Of a DNA stretch of 57,813 bases, positions 44,938 to 53,408 are shown piece after piece. A program made the translations under genes and the position numbers. Numbering within the stretch: position 1 is the stretch's first letter; each line of letters opens with the position of its first letter. Origin of the DNA: Akkermansiaceae bacterium UBA6138. Its GTDB lineage: Bacteria; Verrucomicrobiota; Verrucomicrobiia; Verrucomicrobiales; DEV007. The stretch covers positions 1-57,813 of the forward strand of contig DIVG01000077.1 in assembly GCA_002422425.1 (NCBI GenBank), read 5' to 3'. A model generated the notes under the pieces. The model made no database searches. It saw nothing but the letters and a program-made list of their open reading frames with translations, and was not told the origin of the DNA.

Positions 44938-47031
44938 TCAGTTGGGGGCCTCGCCCGACCCGCCAGCAGGTTCGGCAGCAGGTTTGGGCGTTGCTTTTAA
45001 ATCGGCAGGGGTATCCGGAGACTTGACGGATTGCCCCTTTTGCTCCGGCGGCGTGGCGTTTTTCGGCCGAGGTCTTGCGGTCTCTTTTCCGGCCTCCGCC
45101 GCCTTGTCGCGGGCGGCACGTTCCACGTCTTCCGTCGATGTCGGATCCGTGAGGCCGTCTGCTGGAATGTCGGTAGAGGGACGGTTCCCCGCTGGAACTG
45201 CCGGTGAGTCACTCACGCCAGGCAGTGGCGCATCATCGCTGTTTTGCCCCTTGATGTCGGGAACAGAATCCGGCGGCTTTGTCGTAAACGGCTTGACTTG
45301 CCCGGCATTTTCCGGTTCAGCACCTTCATCTGTCGGCGATGAGACAAAACGAGGCAGAAGAAAAATGGTTAAGACCAGTAACAAGAATCCCAAGAGACCA
45401 AAAACCGCCCATAACCAATATTTCGCCGCGAAGGCATAGAGCCTGGAAGGGTAGGATTCCGTCGCCTTCACCTTCGGTATCAGTCTGACGTCGTCCTCTC
45501 GCGATGCGATTTCGTTCGTGCGGGCTTCGAGCTCCCGACGAGCCTCATTTTTTCGCTCCTCCTCAAGTTTTCTTCGTTTCACCTCGTTCTCAAGCTGACC
45601 GTTAAGGGAAACTACTTTGGCCCTCGTCTCTTCCAGTTCGGCAGAGATATGTCCCTGCTCAACCAACAGCTTTTCAAATTCCGTTTTGTATACGTCGTAA
45701 GAACGCTTGTACGCCTCAAAGCAGGCCATCACGGGAGCCAGTTCACGCCATTTTTCAGATAGCTTTGCGAACCGGACGTCCTCTGTTCCAAAAAGAGGAC
45801 TCGCGTCAGCGAGACCTCCCTCGTCTCCCGGGCCGGGACGAAGGAGGTTTTTAAAGAGGGCTGAGGCTCGAGCGTATTCCGCAAGCAATACCTGACTTCT
45901 GCTCTCCGCTGTTTTTCTGCACCGGGCAAACTCGTCCGCGAGACGCGCCGGAAGATCACCCTCCTGATCCGGTAACTGAAGGTAGATTTCCCAGAGTTCA
46001 GGCGATTTCGACTGGATTCCCCGGATCGAACTTTCCAACTGCTCAATCAGTTCGGCGAACTTACGGGCAATCTCGATATTTTCAGAGCGAATTCGTTCTT
46101 CGAACTCGCCTCTAAGATCCTGTAACTTTTTTTTGATAAGCCTTTGCGCCCATTTCTCAGGTCCCTCCTCAATCCGATCGACGACGAGCCGCGGAATCCC
46201 GGCATCGTCAAGGCGCGCCCCGATGTCGACCGGATCCGCACTCCGCCAAGCAGCCGGATCTAGAATCTCCCGGCCCGCAACAGACGGTTGGTTTTTTGAA
46301 AGGACGATCCAATGATACGGGTCGGGGCGGTTGTTGCGAAGATTGGTCGTGAAGCTGTAGATCCAACTCGCTGCGGGCCCGATGACAGGTTCGTCGAGAA
46401 TCCCTTTGTAGGGAGACTCCCCCCTCCACGGATCCAAAGCAAGCCAGATCGAGGCGAAAAAATCAAGTATTTGGTCGGAGTGCTCGCCGGAAGTCCGCCA
46501 GGCGGCGCGGTGTGGCAGGAGAGAATCACCGTCTGACGCTTTGAACGCGAGAAGGAGCGAGGATGAACGTGGTCCGCCGATATCCCCTCTGGCCAGCCTT
46601 GTCGAACGAAGGGAGCCCTCGATCGAGAGCGCTTCTTCGTCGGATTCCCAGCGCGGTTCTCCATTCCAGTCGCTTTTCCACGAGAATTGCCGCATAAACT
46701 CGAAGACGTTGGGAAAGGAAGACGCCGTTTTAATGGCACAATCCTGTAACTCCTTTTCCCGCATCGCGAGCGTGTGGGAAACACAACTGGAGCGACCGGT
46801 GTAGTCAACGGCCGGAACGGTTCGGTTGAGGAGTAGCCACACCTCACCCTCCGAGTCAATGCGTTCGAACGAGTAGATAGGGCAGCCCCCGGCGTCGCTA
46901 CTGTAATCGAACCGGGATAGCATTTCCCTGATCGCAACCGGCATGGATGAGGAGCAATAGACGAGCCCGAGCCCCTGGCGATGATCGAGCGTATTCACTG
47001 AGCTCGTGTAAATTGCTTGCAGGAGCATCAT
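44938..47031 (-). CDS. GAP1-like (GTPase-associated protein 1) membrane protein
   Basis: A 697-residue protein. Its N-terminus (LQAIYTSSVNTLDHRQGLGL, then VYCSSSMPVAI) looks like the GAP1 N-terminal domain known from bacterial GTPase-centred conflict operons; the next ~200 residues fit the associated middle region. A coiled coil (~455-510), one membrane span (~538-560) and a 135-residue disordered, Pro/Asp-rich tail follow. It overlaps the GTPase gene by four bases (ATGA), so the two are translationally coupled. Predicted partner of the GTPase, coupling nucleotide state to a membrane complex. The family match is by pattern only. Confidence 0.68.
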   Translation of the reverse strand: MMLLQAIYTSSVNTLDHRQGLGLVYCSSSMPVAIREMLSRFDYSSDAGGCPIYSFERIDSEGEVWLLLNRTVPAVDYTGRSSCVSHTLAMREKELQDCAIKTASSFPNVFEFMRQFSWKSDWNGEPRWESDEEALSIEGSLRSTRLARGDIGGPRSSSLLLAFKASDGDSLLPHRAAWRTSGEHSDQILDFFASIWLALDPWRGESPYKGILDEPVIGPAASWIYSFTTNLRNNRPDPYHWIVLSKNQPSVAGREILDPAAWRSADPVDIGARLDDAGIPRLVVDRIEEGPEKWAQRLIKKKLQDLRGEFEERIRSENIEIARKFAELIEQLESSIRGIQSKSPELWEIYLQLPDQEGDLPARLADEFARCRKTAESRSQVLLAEYARASALFKNLLRPGPGDEGGLADASPLFGTEDVRFAKLSEKWRELAPVMACFEAYKRSYDVYKTEFEKLLVEQGHISAELEETRAKVVSLNGQLENEVKRRKLEEERKNEARRELEARTNEIASREDDVRLIPKVKATESYPSRLYAFAAKYWLWAVFGLLGFLLLVLTIFLLPRFVSSPTDEGAEPENAGQVKPFTTKPPDSVPDIKGQNSDDAPLPGVSDSPAVPAGNRPSTDIPADGLTDPTSTEDVERAARDKAAEAGKETARPRPKNATPPEQKGQSVKSPDTPADLKATPKPAAEPAGGSGEAPN

Positions 47032-48944
47032 GTTTTCCCGGATTTTGTCGATGGAACGAGTGAAGGTTCGAGTTCACTGAAGAGCCAGAGAAACGGCGCT
47101 TCGACGAGGTAAGATTTAAGCCGAAGGGGATCAGGACCAATCATGGCCTCGCCACTGTCATCGCCGGTATTCGATATCTCGACCGCAGGGGAACCGAAGG
47201 AACTCGCCGGGAAATATTTCACGTTTCCCGAGACCTCCTCAGCCGCCGAAACAATATCAGCGCAGTGTTCGAGAAGAAACTCGTGCGTCCGCCGCGAATT
47301 CTCATTGATCGCCTCCAACGAGACGAGCCCGCCCCTACAGACTGCCAAGTGGAGCGATGAAGCCGGAAAAGCATCGCCGAGCAGGTCATGCTTCCCAAGC
47401 ACCACGGCCAGTGGAACATCCGAAGTGGTCCCTGAACTGCCTCCCCGCCAGGCCTGAAGCCGGGTGGCCATTTCAGAGAGAATGACATGCTGGTCAAACC
47501 GCAAAGACGCGGCGTTTCGCTTCATCCTGGAAACCTGCGGATCCGCGTCCGGGTGAATAATCCGCAGCAAATCCCCGTGCTGCAGAGGATCAAAGAGAAA
47601 GAGAAGGCCACCAGCCCACGCGATATGCTCGGTGAAGTTTGATTTGTCAGTTTCGGATTTTCCGGGACGAAAATGTTCTCCGGCATTGTCGTAAAAAACC
47701 GTACTCGCGTCGGGCCGCCCCCTCGCGGAAAGATTATAGGTGAACGGGGCCGGAAGACTCACAAGCTTGTTCCGGCGGTTAAAAGTCTTGTAAGTCGCAC
47801 CGGCAAGCCCCGTTTTTTCCAAAACGGTCTCCCCGGCGTTCTCAGTGGGACTGAAAAGTTTGGCAACCATTTTCGACAAAGCCTCATTGCCGACCGGATC
47901 CCCGTCGGTGAAGGAGATACCGAGGTCCCTTTTCATTTGACCCAGCAGTTTCTTGACAACGGCGGACAGAAAGTAAGACTTTCCAGCCATGCTGTCACCC
48001 ACGATAGATATCAGATGCGGCGGCTTTTCGAGGAAATTCGGCGGAAGCTCTCCCCGGCAGTGGGGACAGGCCAATCGCGTGCAGGGAGCGCCTCCGCTCG
48101 TCAGCGGTCTCCCTTGAGAATCGATCCCGGCGGGAATAAAACGCTTGAGTTCACTTTCACCGAGGACCGCATCGCCATAATCAGACGGATCAATCGCGAG
48201 AATGTCCCCCGCCGTAAATCGCAGCCAGCATCGGTGACAACGAAGATCACCCTCATCCCTGCAAACATTCCTGCCTTCAGATGCTTCTAACTGGCCGGCC
48301 GTTGCTGAATACTTCGATGAGGGCTCGTAAACATTCCTGCCCTCATGTGCTTCTAACTGGGTCAGAAAGAAACCGGGAATGGCAACGGCATTCGCATACG
48401 CCGCCTCATGATAAATTAACCCCCATTCGCCGGGTTGCGTTTTATTCCGGCTTGAGAAGATCTCCCCGAACTCCAGGCCAGTTCGCATGGTGAGCCCGGG
48501 GTAGTCTGACCTTTGAGTATTAGCCCAATCATTATACGCATCTCTGCCTCCGGAAAAAAGTAACAGCCTCCAGCAGTTCTTCGGATGAGCGGTCAATTTC
48601 ACCGCCCAGTCAACCGCATCCTCTCCCGTCTTAACAAAGAAAAAGGCACTCCGGTTGATCACTAAAGACCAAGTGCCCTTTTCTTTCTCCGGTAGCTGTC
48701 CGCCTTTGAAGGGACTTCCGTCAACCTCCACAACGGGCTCACAGCCATCAAAGACAATGTTAACCCGCTTGCGAACGCGGGAGATCACGACCTTTCCCTG
48801 TCCCAAAAGGTCAGAACCCAGTCGGATATCGTTCGTGGAATCGTTACCGAAAGAGAACGGCCCCCGCACGATTTCGTGAGTCTGGCCCGAAAGACAGTCA
48901 TAAACAACAATCCTATCGGAAGGAAGAGGAGGTGGTGACGGCAT
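47028..48944 (-). CDS. FHA-like/zinc-ribbon/TRAFAC-type GTPase (DO-GTPase2-like)
   Basis: A 638-residue NTPase. Residues ~10-105 form an FHA-like sandwich (GPFSFGNDSTNDIRLGSD). A zinc ribbon (C236, C239 with C293, C296) leads into the GTPase domain, with P-loop GDSMAGKS (316-323) and a switch-II-like DNAGEH near residue 418 (VFYDNAGEHF). LFLFDPLQ and VVLGKHDLLG would supply later strands and a base-recognition-like KHD. This layout fits the DO-GTPase2 group paired with GAP1. Two copies of a QLEAxEGRNV insert precede the zinc ribbon. First large gene of the leftward operon. Confidence 0.7.
   Translation of the reverse strand: MPSPPPLPSDRIVVYDCLSGQTHEIVRGPFSFGNDSTNDIRLGSDLLGQGKVVISRVRKRVNIVFDGCEPVVEVDGSPFKGGQLPEKEKGTWSLVINRSAFFFVKTGEDAVDWAVKLTAHPKNCWRLLLFSGGRDAYNDWANTQRSDYPGLTMRTGLEFGEIFSSRNKTQPGEWGLIYHEAAYANAVAIPGFFLTQLEAHEGRNVYEPSSKYSATAGQLEASEGRNVCRDEGDLRCHRCWLRFTAGDILAIDPSDYGDAVLGESELKRFIPAGIDSQGRPLTSGGAPCTRLACPHCRGELPPNFLEKPPHLISIVGDSMAGKSYFLSAVVKKLLGQMKRDLGISFTDGDPVGNEALSKMVAKLFSPTENAGETVLEKTGLAGATYKTFNRRNKLVSLPAPFTYNLSARGRPDASTVFYDNAGEHFRPGKSETDKSNFTEHIAWAGGLLFLFDPLQHGDLLRIIHPDADPQVSRMKRNAASLRFDQHVILSEMATRLQAWRGGSSGTTSDVPLAVVLGKHDLLGDAFPASSLHLAVCRGGLVSLEAINENSRRTHEFLLEHCADIVSAAEEVSGNVKYFPASSFGSPAVEISNTGDDSGEAMIGPDPLRLKSYLVEAPFLWLFSELEPSLVPSTKSGKT
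48263..48360. repeat. 66-bp period intragenic repeat (LEAxEGRNV insert)
   Basis: Two 32-base units (48263-48294 and 48329-48360) differ at three positions and are spaced by exactly 66 bases (22 codons), in frame with the GTPase gene. They encode QLEAHEGRNV and QLEASEGRNV just before the zinc ribbon. Two copies do not make an array; this looks like a small inserted repeat element tolerated in the protein. Confidence 0.8.
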
Positions 48945-48994
48945 CGGTGGAGAAGTTCGTAGCGCGCCGGAGGCGCGCTTGTTTTAGCTCGCCC

Positions 48995-49222
48995 TCACGA
49001 TGCCGCCGCGTCCCGGTCCTCATGCTCCGCGCCGTCGGCGGGATCATAGTCGACACCCCGGAGGAGGCCGCTGAGGGGACGGTTGGCCTGGAGGGCGTCG
49101 AGATCGGCCGCGATCGCCTCGTCGAGGCGGCGGCAGACAGGCCCATAGGTGGGACGGAGCGAGTGGATGGCTTGGAGCCAGTCGCGCAATTCGCAGAGGA
49201 AGCGGTGGAGTTCGGGTTTCAT
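48995..49222 (-). CDS. Small helical protein at operon head
   Basis: A 75-residue soluble, helical protein starting MKPELHRFLCELRDWLQAIH, with a disordered acidic C-terminus (PADGAEHEDRDAAAS). No family recognised. Same strand as, and 50 bases upstream of, the GTPase gene, and the first ORF after the candidate promoter at 49242-49274. It could be an adaptor or small regulator of the GTPase. Confidence 0.5.
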   Translation of the reverse strand: MKPELHRFLCELRDWLQAIHSLRPTYGPVCRRLDEAIAADLDALQANRPLSGLLRGVDYDPADGAEHEDRDAAAS

Positions 49223-49241
49223 GTTAAGCAGAAGGCCGCTG

Positions 49242-49274
49242 ATTACAGATTGTAATAGTTTAGGCTAGTGTCAA
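49242..49274 (-). promoter_or_regulatory. Candidate promoter and palindromic operator of the leftward operon
   Basis: On the minus strand a perfect TTGACA (49269-49274) could be a -35 box. Downstream of it lies a perfect palindrome ATTACA-GAT-TGTAAT (49242-49256) where a -10 box would be, but no good TATAAT at 16-18 bases is seen. The palindrome lies between two divergent genes and is a reasonable operator for the XRE-type regulator at 49403. Confidence 0.4.
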
Positions 49275-49402
49275 GTATTATTATGGACGGATTCGGGAAA
49301 GAGCCTGTGCCAGGGGAACGGAAAACGCGGGCGTGGTGAGAGCAGCGGGCTGCCGCTTGCGCTGGGGCGGGTTCCTGTGTATAGTTCTCTCCCCCCCCAC
49401 CC

Positions 49403-49813
49403 ATGTCCACCGAACGAGTTGCCAATCTTCTTGATGACTGGCTGTCGAGCAATCGCTACCGACAGACAGCCCTCGCGCGCAAGGCCGGGCTCACGCAGAT
49501 GAGTTTCCTCCGCAACGGCGGCCGGGGGATGACCCGCGAAGCGCTTTCCCGTCTTCTTCCCTGTCTGCGGGAGGAGGACAGGCCTGTCCTCCTTGAACAA
49601 TGGCTCCGGGACGTGCTTCCCGATGCCTACCGCGACCGGGTCTCTTTCCGTATCGAGGGGGCCGAGGAACGCCCTCCCGACGCGTTGAGCGGGTTCCCGA
49701 CTCTGGAGGAGGCCTTCTCCATTCTGCAACGCCGCGCCCCGGGGAATCGGGAACTCTCCAAGGTCCTCACGAATCTCGCCAATCTGGTGGACGAGGCGCC
49801 GGGGCAGGGTTGA
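49403..49813 (+). CDS. XRE-like regulator
   Basis: A 136-residue protein with an N-terminal helix-turn-helix (NRYRQTALARKAGLTQMSFL, then RGMTREALSRLLPCL), a short middle, and a C-terminal helical segment (LSKVLTNLANLVDEA) probably for dimerisation. It is divergent from the GTPase-tubulin operon, 180 bases from its first gene. By position it is the likely repressor of that operon. Preceded by a C-rich run and no clear Shine-Dalgarno. Confidence 0.6.
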   Translation: MSTERVANLLDDWLSSNRYRQTALARKAGLTQMSFLRNGGRGMTREALSRLLPCLREEDRPVLLEQWLRDVLPDAYRDRVSFRIEGAEERPPDALSGFPTLEEAFSILQRRAPGNRELSKVLTNLANLVDEAPGQG

Positions 49814-50091
49814 GGCCGCCCCGACGCAGAAAGGGCGTTCGTCGGTGGCGCGAAAAAGGGAGCCGGGAGTCGGCGCGGGGCGTGTCATTTTTTCTATTAT
49901 ACGGAAGTTCCTTATTCTTTCCGGGGGAGCTTCCCGTCCGGTTTATTCCAAACAGTAACCCAGGGGGTGGGACAGTTTCGGGGGGACCGGAGGAAGTTTT
50001 TTAAAAAAACGCGGTCATCATGAAAAAATCCGCCATCGCGCCTCCCGCGACCTTTGACAAAGGGACTCTTTTTCCGGCATGTAGGGGAGTC

Positions 50092-50531
50092 ATGTCCCTG
50101 CTCAACCCCTCTTTGCTTGTCTGCCTGGGCTTTGCCGCGTCTCTTCATGCGCGGGAGGGGGCTCCACTGACTCCGGCGGTGGCGCTCGATGCCGCCGACT
50201 TTCCCGCGATCCAGGCCGCGCTCGACGCTGATCCGAAGGCGCGCCTCTGGCGCGGGCAACTTGGTAATTTTCGGTTCTCGAACACGAGAATCCCGTCCAG
50301 CTCGACATCGGCCACGGCGTCGTTCTCGAAAACACGAAACACATCGTCATCTCGGGCAACCAGTTCTCAGGCCTCGACGGTCCGGCCGTGCGCGCCACCG
50401 GGGCCTGTGACAAGATTCTCATCAACAGCAACGTCCTCACCGACCTGAACCGCCGCACCCCCGGCTCCAAAGAACCCTTCGCCCTCTCCCCCGAAACCAA
50501 AGCCACGGTCTCCAACAACTTCACCGACTAA
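50092..50531 (+). pseudogene. Frameshifted, truncated beta-helix (pectate-lyase-like) protein
   Basis: The start encodes a signal peptide and the typical beta-helix opening (MSLLNPSLLVCLGFAASLHA, then AADFPAIQAALDADPKA). About 60 codons later a different frame takes over and encodes a C-terminal beta-helix coil (KHIVISGNQFSGLDGPAVRA, KILINSNVLTDLNRR) ending at a TAA at 50529. N- and C-terminal ends are therefore joined out of frame with most coils missing. The 278-base stretch before it (49814-50091) shows nothing else recognisable. Confidence 0.65.
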
Positions 50532-50546
50532 CAAACCCACCGTCAC

Positions 50547-50581
50547 AACTTGAAACTTTAAACTTCAAACTTGCAACTTCC
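50547..50581. repeat. Five degenerate AACTTNN heptamers
   Basis: Five consecutive 7-base units (AACTTGA, AACTTTA, AACTTCA, AACTTGC, AACTTCC) end two bases before the ATG of the oxidoreductase gene. The same AACTTTG heptamer is exact and tenfold before the DUF1501 gene at 5498. This is an older, diverged example of the same leader element. Confidence 0.75.
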
Positions 50582-50583
50582 CC

Positions 50584-51936
50584 ATGACCAGCCGCCGCCA
50601 CTTCCTCAAAACCGCCTCCGCCACGACCCTCGCCGCTCCCTGGATCGGCTGGAAAACCGCCTCGGGCGCTCCGAGCGGGAATCTCCGCTTCGCCAACTTC
50701 GGTGCCGCCGGCCGTGCCTGGGGTGACCTCACCGAAATGCTCCAGGCGCCGAACACGACCCTCGTCGCCGTGGCTGAGGTCGATCTCGGTCGCACCAAAC
50801 AACTCGACGAAGCCCATCCCGGCACGAAAGTCTTCCAGGACTGGCGCGAACTGCTCGACAAGATGCACAAGGAAATCGACGCGGTCGTCATCGGCACACC
50901 CGACCACATGCACGCGCCCATCGCGATGGCGGCGATGCAGCTCGGCAAGCATGTTTACTGCGAAAAACCGCTCACCCGCACCCTTACGGAGTCACGCCGT
51001 CTCCGCGAGTTCGCCGCCGCCAACAAGCTGATGACCCAGATGGGCATCCAGGTCGCTTCGGGATCGGGCAACCAGACCGCAGTGAAGCTGCTCCAGGCAG
51101 GAGTCGTCGGCAAGGTCAGGGCGGTTCACAGCTCGTGCCCGAAATCGTGGGGGGCGATGACTCCCCTGCCCGACAGCAGCGAGGCCCCGCCCGAAACGCT
51201 CGATTGGGACAAGTGGATCGGCGTCGGCAAAATGCGGAAGTTCATTCCCCGCGAGTTCCACCCGAGCAACTGGCGCAAGCGGATCGGCTACGGGACCGGC
51301 ACCCTAGGCGACATGGGCTGCCACATTTATCACACCTGGTTCATGGGCCTCGGCCAGCCGACGACGCTCGAGGTGACCTCGCATGGTCCGGCTCCGGTGG
51401 ACGGTGACAGTTGGCCGCTCGACGGGCTCGTCCACCATCGCATGAAGGGCAATGCCTTCACCGAGGGTGATTTCGATTTCACTTGGTATGACGGAGTCCA
51501 GCGCGTCCCCGCCGAGGTCATCGCCCTGCTCGGTCCCGAGGAAAAAAATGCCGAGGGTAAGGTGATCGAAAAAGCGCCGTCGACCGGCACGCTCGTGATC
51601 GGGACAACCGGGGTCCTCGTGATTCCCCACGGCGGCATGCCGACGATCTACCGCGACGGGAAAAAGTCCGACGAGGTCATCGAGGCGGTCGAGGCGGGTC
51701 ACCACCACAAAAACTTCGCCGACGCGATCCGCGGCGACATTCCGGGGAAACCACTCACGAATTTCGACTACTCGGGTCCGATGACCGAAGCCGTCCTGCT
51801 CGGCACGGTGGCGATGCGTCTGAAGGGCGAAGCGCTGAAATGGGACGAGGCGGCCGGGAAGTTCGTCGGCTCCGATGCGGCCAACGCGATGATCCACGAG
51901 GAATATCGCGAGGGCTGGAAGGTCGGGGGCCTCTGA
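50584..51936 (+). CDS. Gfo/Idh/MocA oxidoreductase, Tat-exported
   Basis: A 450-residue NAD(P)-dependent oxidoreductase. It has a twin-arginine signal (TSRRHFLKTASATTLAAPWI), a Rossmann domain (~35-160) with AVVIGTPDHMHAPIA and HVYCEKPLTRTLTE (the conserved EKP), and a C-terminal Gfo/Idh/MocA domain with GTLGDMGCHIYH. Secreted members of this family are numerous in Planctomycetes and Verrucomicrobia and usually act on sugars or aminosugars; the substrate is not readable. The ATG is chosen for the Tat signal. It overlaps none of its neighbours and is convergent with the DUF3365 gene (7-base gap). Confidence 0.92.
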   Translation: MTSRRHFLKTASATTLAAPWIGWKTASGAPSGNLRFANFGAAGRAWGDLTEMLQAPNTTLVAVAEVDLGRTKQLDEAHPGTKVFQDWRELLDKMHKEIDAVVIGTPDHMHAPIAMAAMQLGKHVYCEKPLTRTLTESRRLREFAAANKLMTQMGIQVASGSGNQTAVKLLQAGVVGKVRAVHSSCPKSWGAMTPLPDSSEAPPETLDWDKWIGVGKMRKFIPREFHPSNWRKRIGYGTGTLGDMGCHIYHTWFMGLGQPTTLEVTSHGPAPVDGDSWPLDGLVHHRMKGNAFTEGDFDFTWYDGVQRVPAEVIALLGPEEKNAEGKVIEKAPSTGTLVIGTTGVLVIPHGGMPTIYRDGKKSDEVIEAVEAGHHHKNFADAIRGDIPGKPLTNFDYSGPMTEAVLLGTVAMRLKGEALKWDEAAGKFVGSDAANAMIHEEYREGWKVGGL

Positions 51937-51943
51937 GACAATA

Positions 51944-52546
51944 TCAGGGAAGATCGACCGTGACGCGGATCGCGCCGCGCAAATCGCCGAGGGCATAACC
52001 GGTCGCGGCATCGGCGGGATAGGCGAACGCGAGGGCTTCGGTCAGTTCCTTCGGAAAGGTCGCGGGATCTCCGTGGCACTTCAGGCAGACTTCCTGAGTC
52101 AGGAGCGGGCGATAAAAATGGGCCACGCCGTCCTCCCACCGAATGACCGGCTGGGGCGGCGATTGCGCCGCCATTGCCTCGAGGACGGCGCGGTCGTGTT
52201 CGTCCGGTGCATTCGCGGGGTTGCGCGGCTTCAGGGTCGTCCGCTTTACGGTGACACCTTCGAATGCTGCTCCCGCCGAGGTGGTCAGCGGGATCGCGAC
52301 CTGCTGACAAACGGTAATCGCGGCGACGGGACCGCCGCTCTCGATGGCACCTTTCAATTGCGCGCCGAGACGCTCCATGAGAACCTTTGCCGCCGCTTCG
52401 CCGCGCGCGGTGACCTCGGCGATCGCCTCAGGCAAGGGAGCGGGGTCTGCCGCGACCGGCTCGACGGTGGCGCGATCGCAGGACGTCATCGCGAAGAAGG
52501 CAAAAAGAAAAATCAGGAAAATAGCAAACCGGGTTCTCTTTTTCAT
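51944..52546 (-). CDS. DUF3365 (Tll0287-like) c-type haem lipoprotein
   Basis: A 200-residue lipoprotein (lipobox FFAMTSC, C23). It matches DUF3365/Tll0287-like sensors: FEGVTVKRTTLKPRNPANAP, HFYRPLLTQEVCLKCHG with a single CxxCH haem motif, and a C-terminal GDLRGAIRVTVDL strand. These domains bind one haem and are proposed redox or gas sensors. Start at MKKRTRFAIF, where the signal begins; a longer frame adds 6 residues. Convergent with the oxidoreductase gene. Confidence 0.85.
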   Translation of the reverse strand: MKKRTRFAIFLIFLFAFFAMTSCDRATVEPVAADPAPLPEAIAEVTARGEAAAKVLMERLGAQLKGAIESGGPVAAITVCQQVAIPLTTSAGAAFEGVTVKRTTLKPRNPANAPDEHDRAVLEAMAAQSPPQPVIRWEDGVAHFYRPLLTQEVCLKCHGDPATFPKELTEALAFAYPADAATGYALGDLRGAIRVTVDLP

Positions 52547-52750
52547 CTTTAAAAATCTTAACAAAAATCACTTCACTCCTTTTTCGCCGACGGACCCACA
52601 ATAACCGCCGGATGGGTCTGATGCATCTCTTTGCTCCCTTTTTCGACGAACCTGCTCACGATGGCCGCGTGATTGCGAACCACTTTGATCGAGGCCGGAG
52701 TCTTTCCCGAAACGTCGACTCCGCTCTTGATCTCGCGGCGGGATCGGGCT

Positions 52751-53371
52751 ATGGGGCTTTTTATGATCGCAAGTCCGACCGCTCTTGCCCGCCTTAAGGA
52801 AGGAAACCAACGTTTCGCCGACGACCTCCCCAGCCCCGCCACGATCCGGAATTCTTTCCGGCGCAGTGAACTCGTCGCCGGTCAGCAGCCCTTTGCCATT
52901 ATCCTCGGGTGTTCCGACTCACGGGTGCCGGCGGAGATCGTTTTCGATCAGGGGCTGGGCGATCTTTTTGTCATCCGCGTCGCGGGAAATATCGTCGCCC
53001 CCTCCCAGATCGGAAGTGTCGAGTATGCCGCCGAAGTCACCGGAGCCCGCCTCGTCGTCGTCCTTGGCCACTCAGGCTGCGGCGCGATCGAGGCGACGAT
53101 TGACCAGCTCCAGCGCCCCGAGTCCAACCGCTCGCCAAATCTCAGCTCCATCGTCGATCGCATCCGTCCCTCGGTCGAGACACTCCTCGAGACCGGGGTC
53201 GCGCACGATCGGGAGACCCTCATCCGCCATGCGGTGCGCGCAAACATCCGCGCTTCGGTCGATCACCTGCGCCACGGATCGCGCGTGCTCGAACGGCTCA
53301 TCGACGGAGATAATCTCGTCGTCGTCGGTGCCGAATATTCTCTCGAAACCGGGATCGTGAACTTCTTTTAA
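52751..53371 (+). CDS. Beta-carbonic anhydrase
   Basis: A 206-residue beta-class carbonic anhydrase. Zinc ligands and catalytic residues are in GCSDSRVP (C54, D56, R58) and LGHSGCGAIEA (H107, C110); the RFADD and GLGDLFVIRVAGN segments are typical. It interconverts CO2 and bicarbonate in the cytoplasm. Several starts are possible: the ATG at 52751 has a weak GGGA seven bases upstream, and one at 52763 is nearly as good. A longer in-frame ATG at 52673 adds 26 residues without fold content. Divergent from the DUF3365 gene, convergent with the ABC-2 permease. Confidence 0.93.
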   Translation: MGLFMIASPTALARLKEGNQRFADDLPSPATIRNSFRRSELVAGQQPFAIILGCSDSRVPAEIVFDQGLGDLFVIRVAGNIVAPSQIGSVEYAAEVTGARLVVVLGHSGCGAIEATIDQLQRPESNRSPNLSSIVDRIRPSVETLLETGVAHDRETLIRHAVRANIRASVDHLRHGSRVLERLIDGDNLVVVGAEYSLETGIVNFF

Positions 53372-53408
53372 GGTCTTCCGGAAAAAACGCTCTAACAACG
53401 GAGTAACC

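Noticed and set aside
48263..48360. CRISPR-like direct repeats
   Set aside because: Only two units, in frame inside a protein gene, and spaced by coding sequence.
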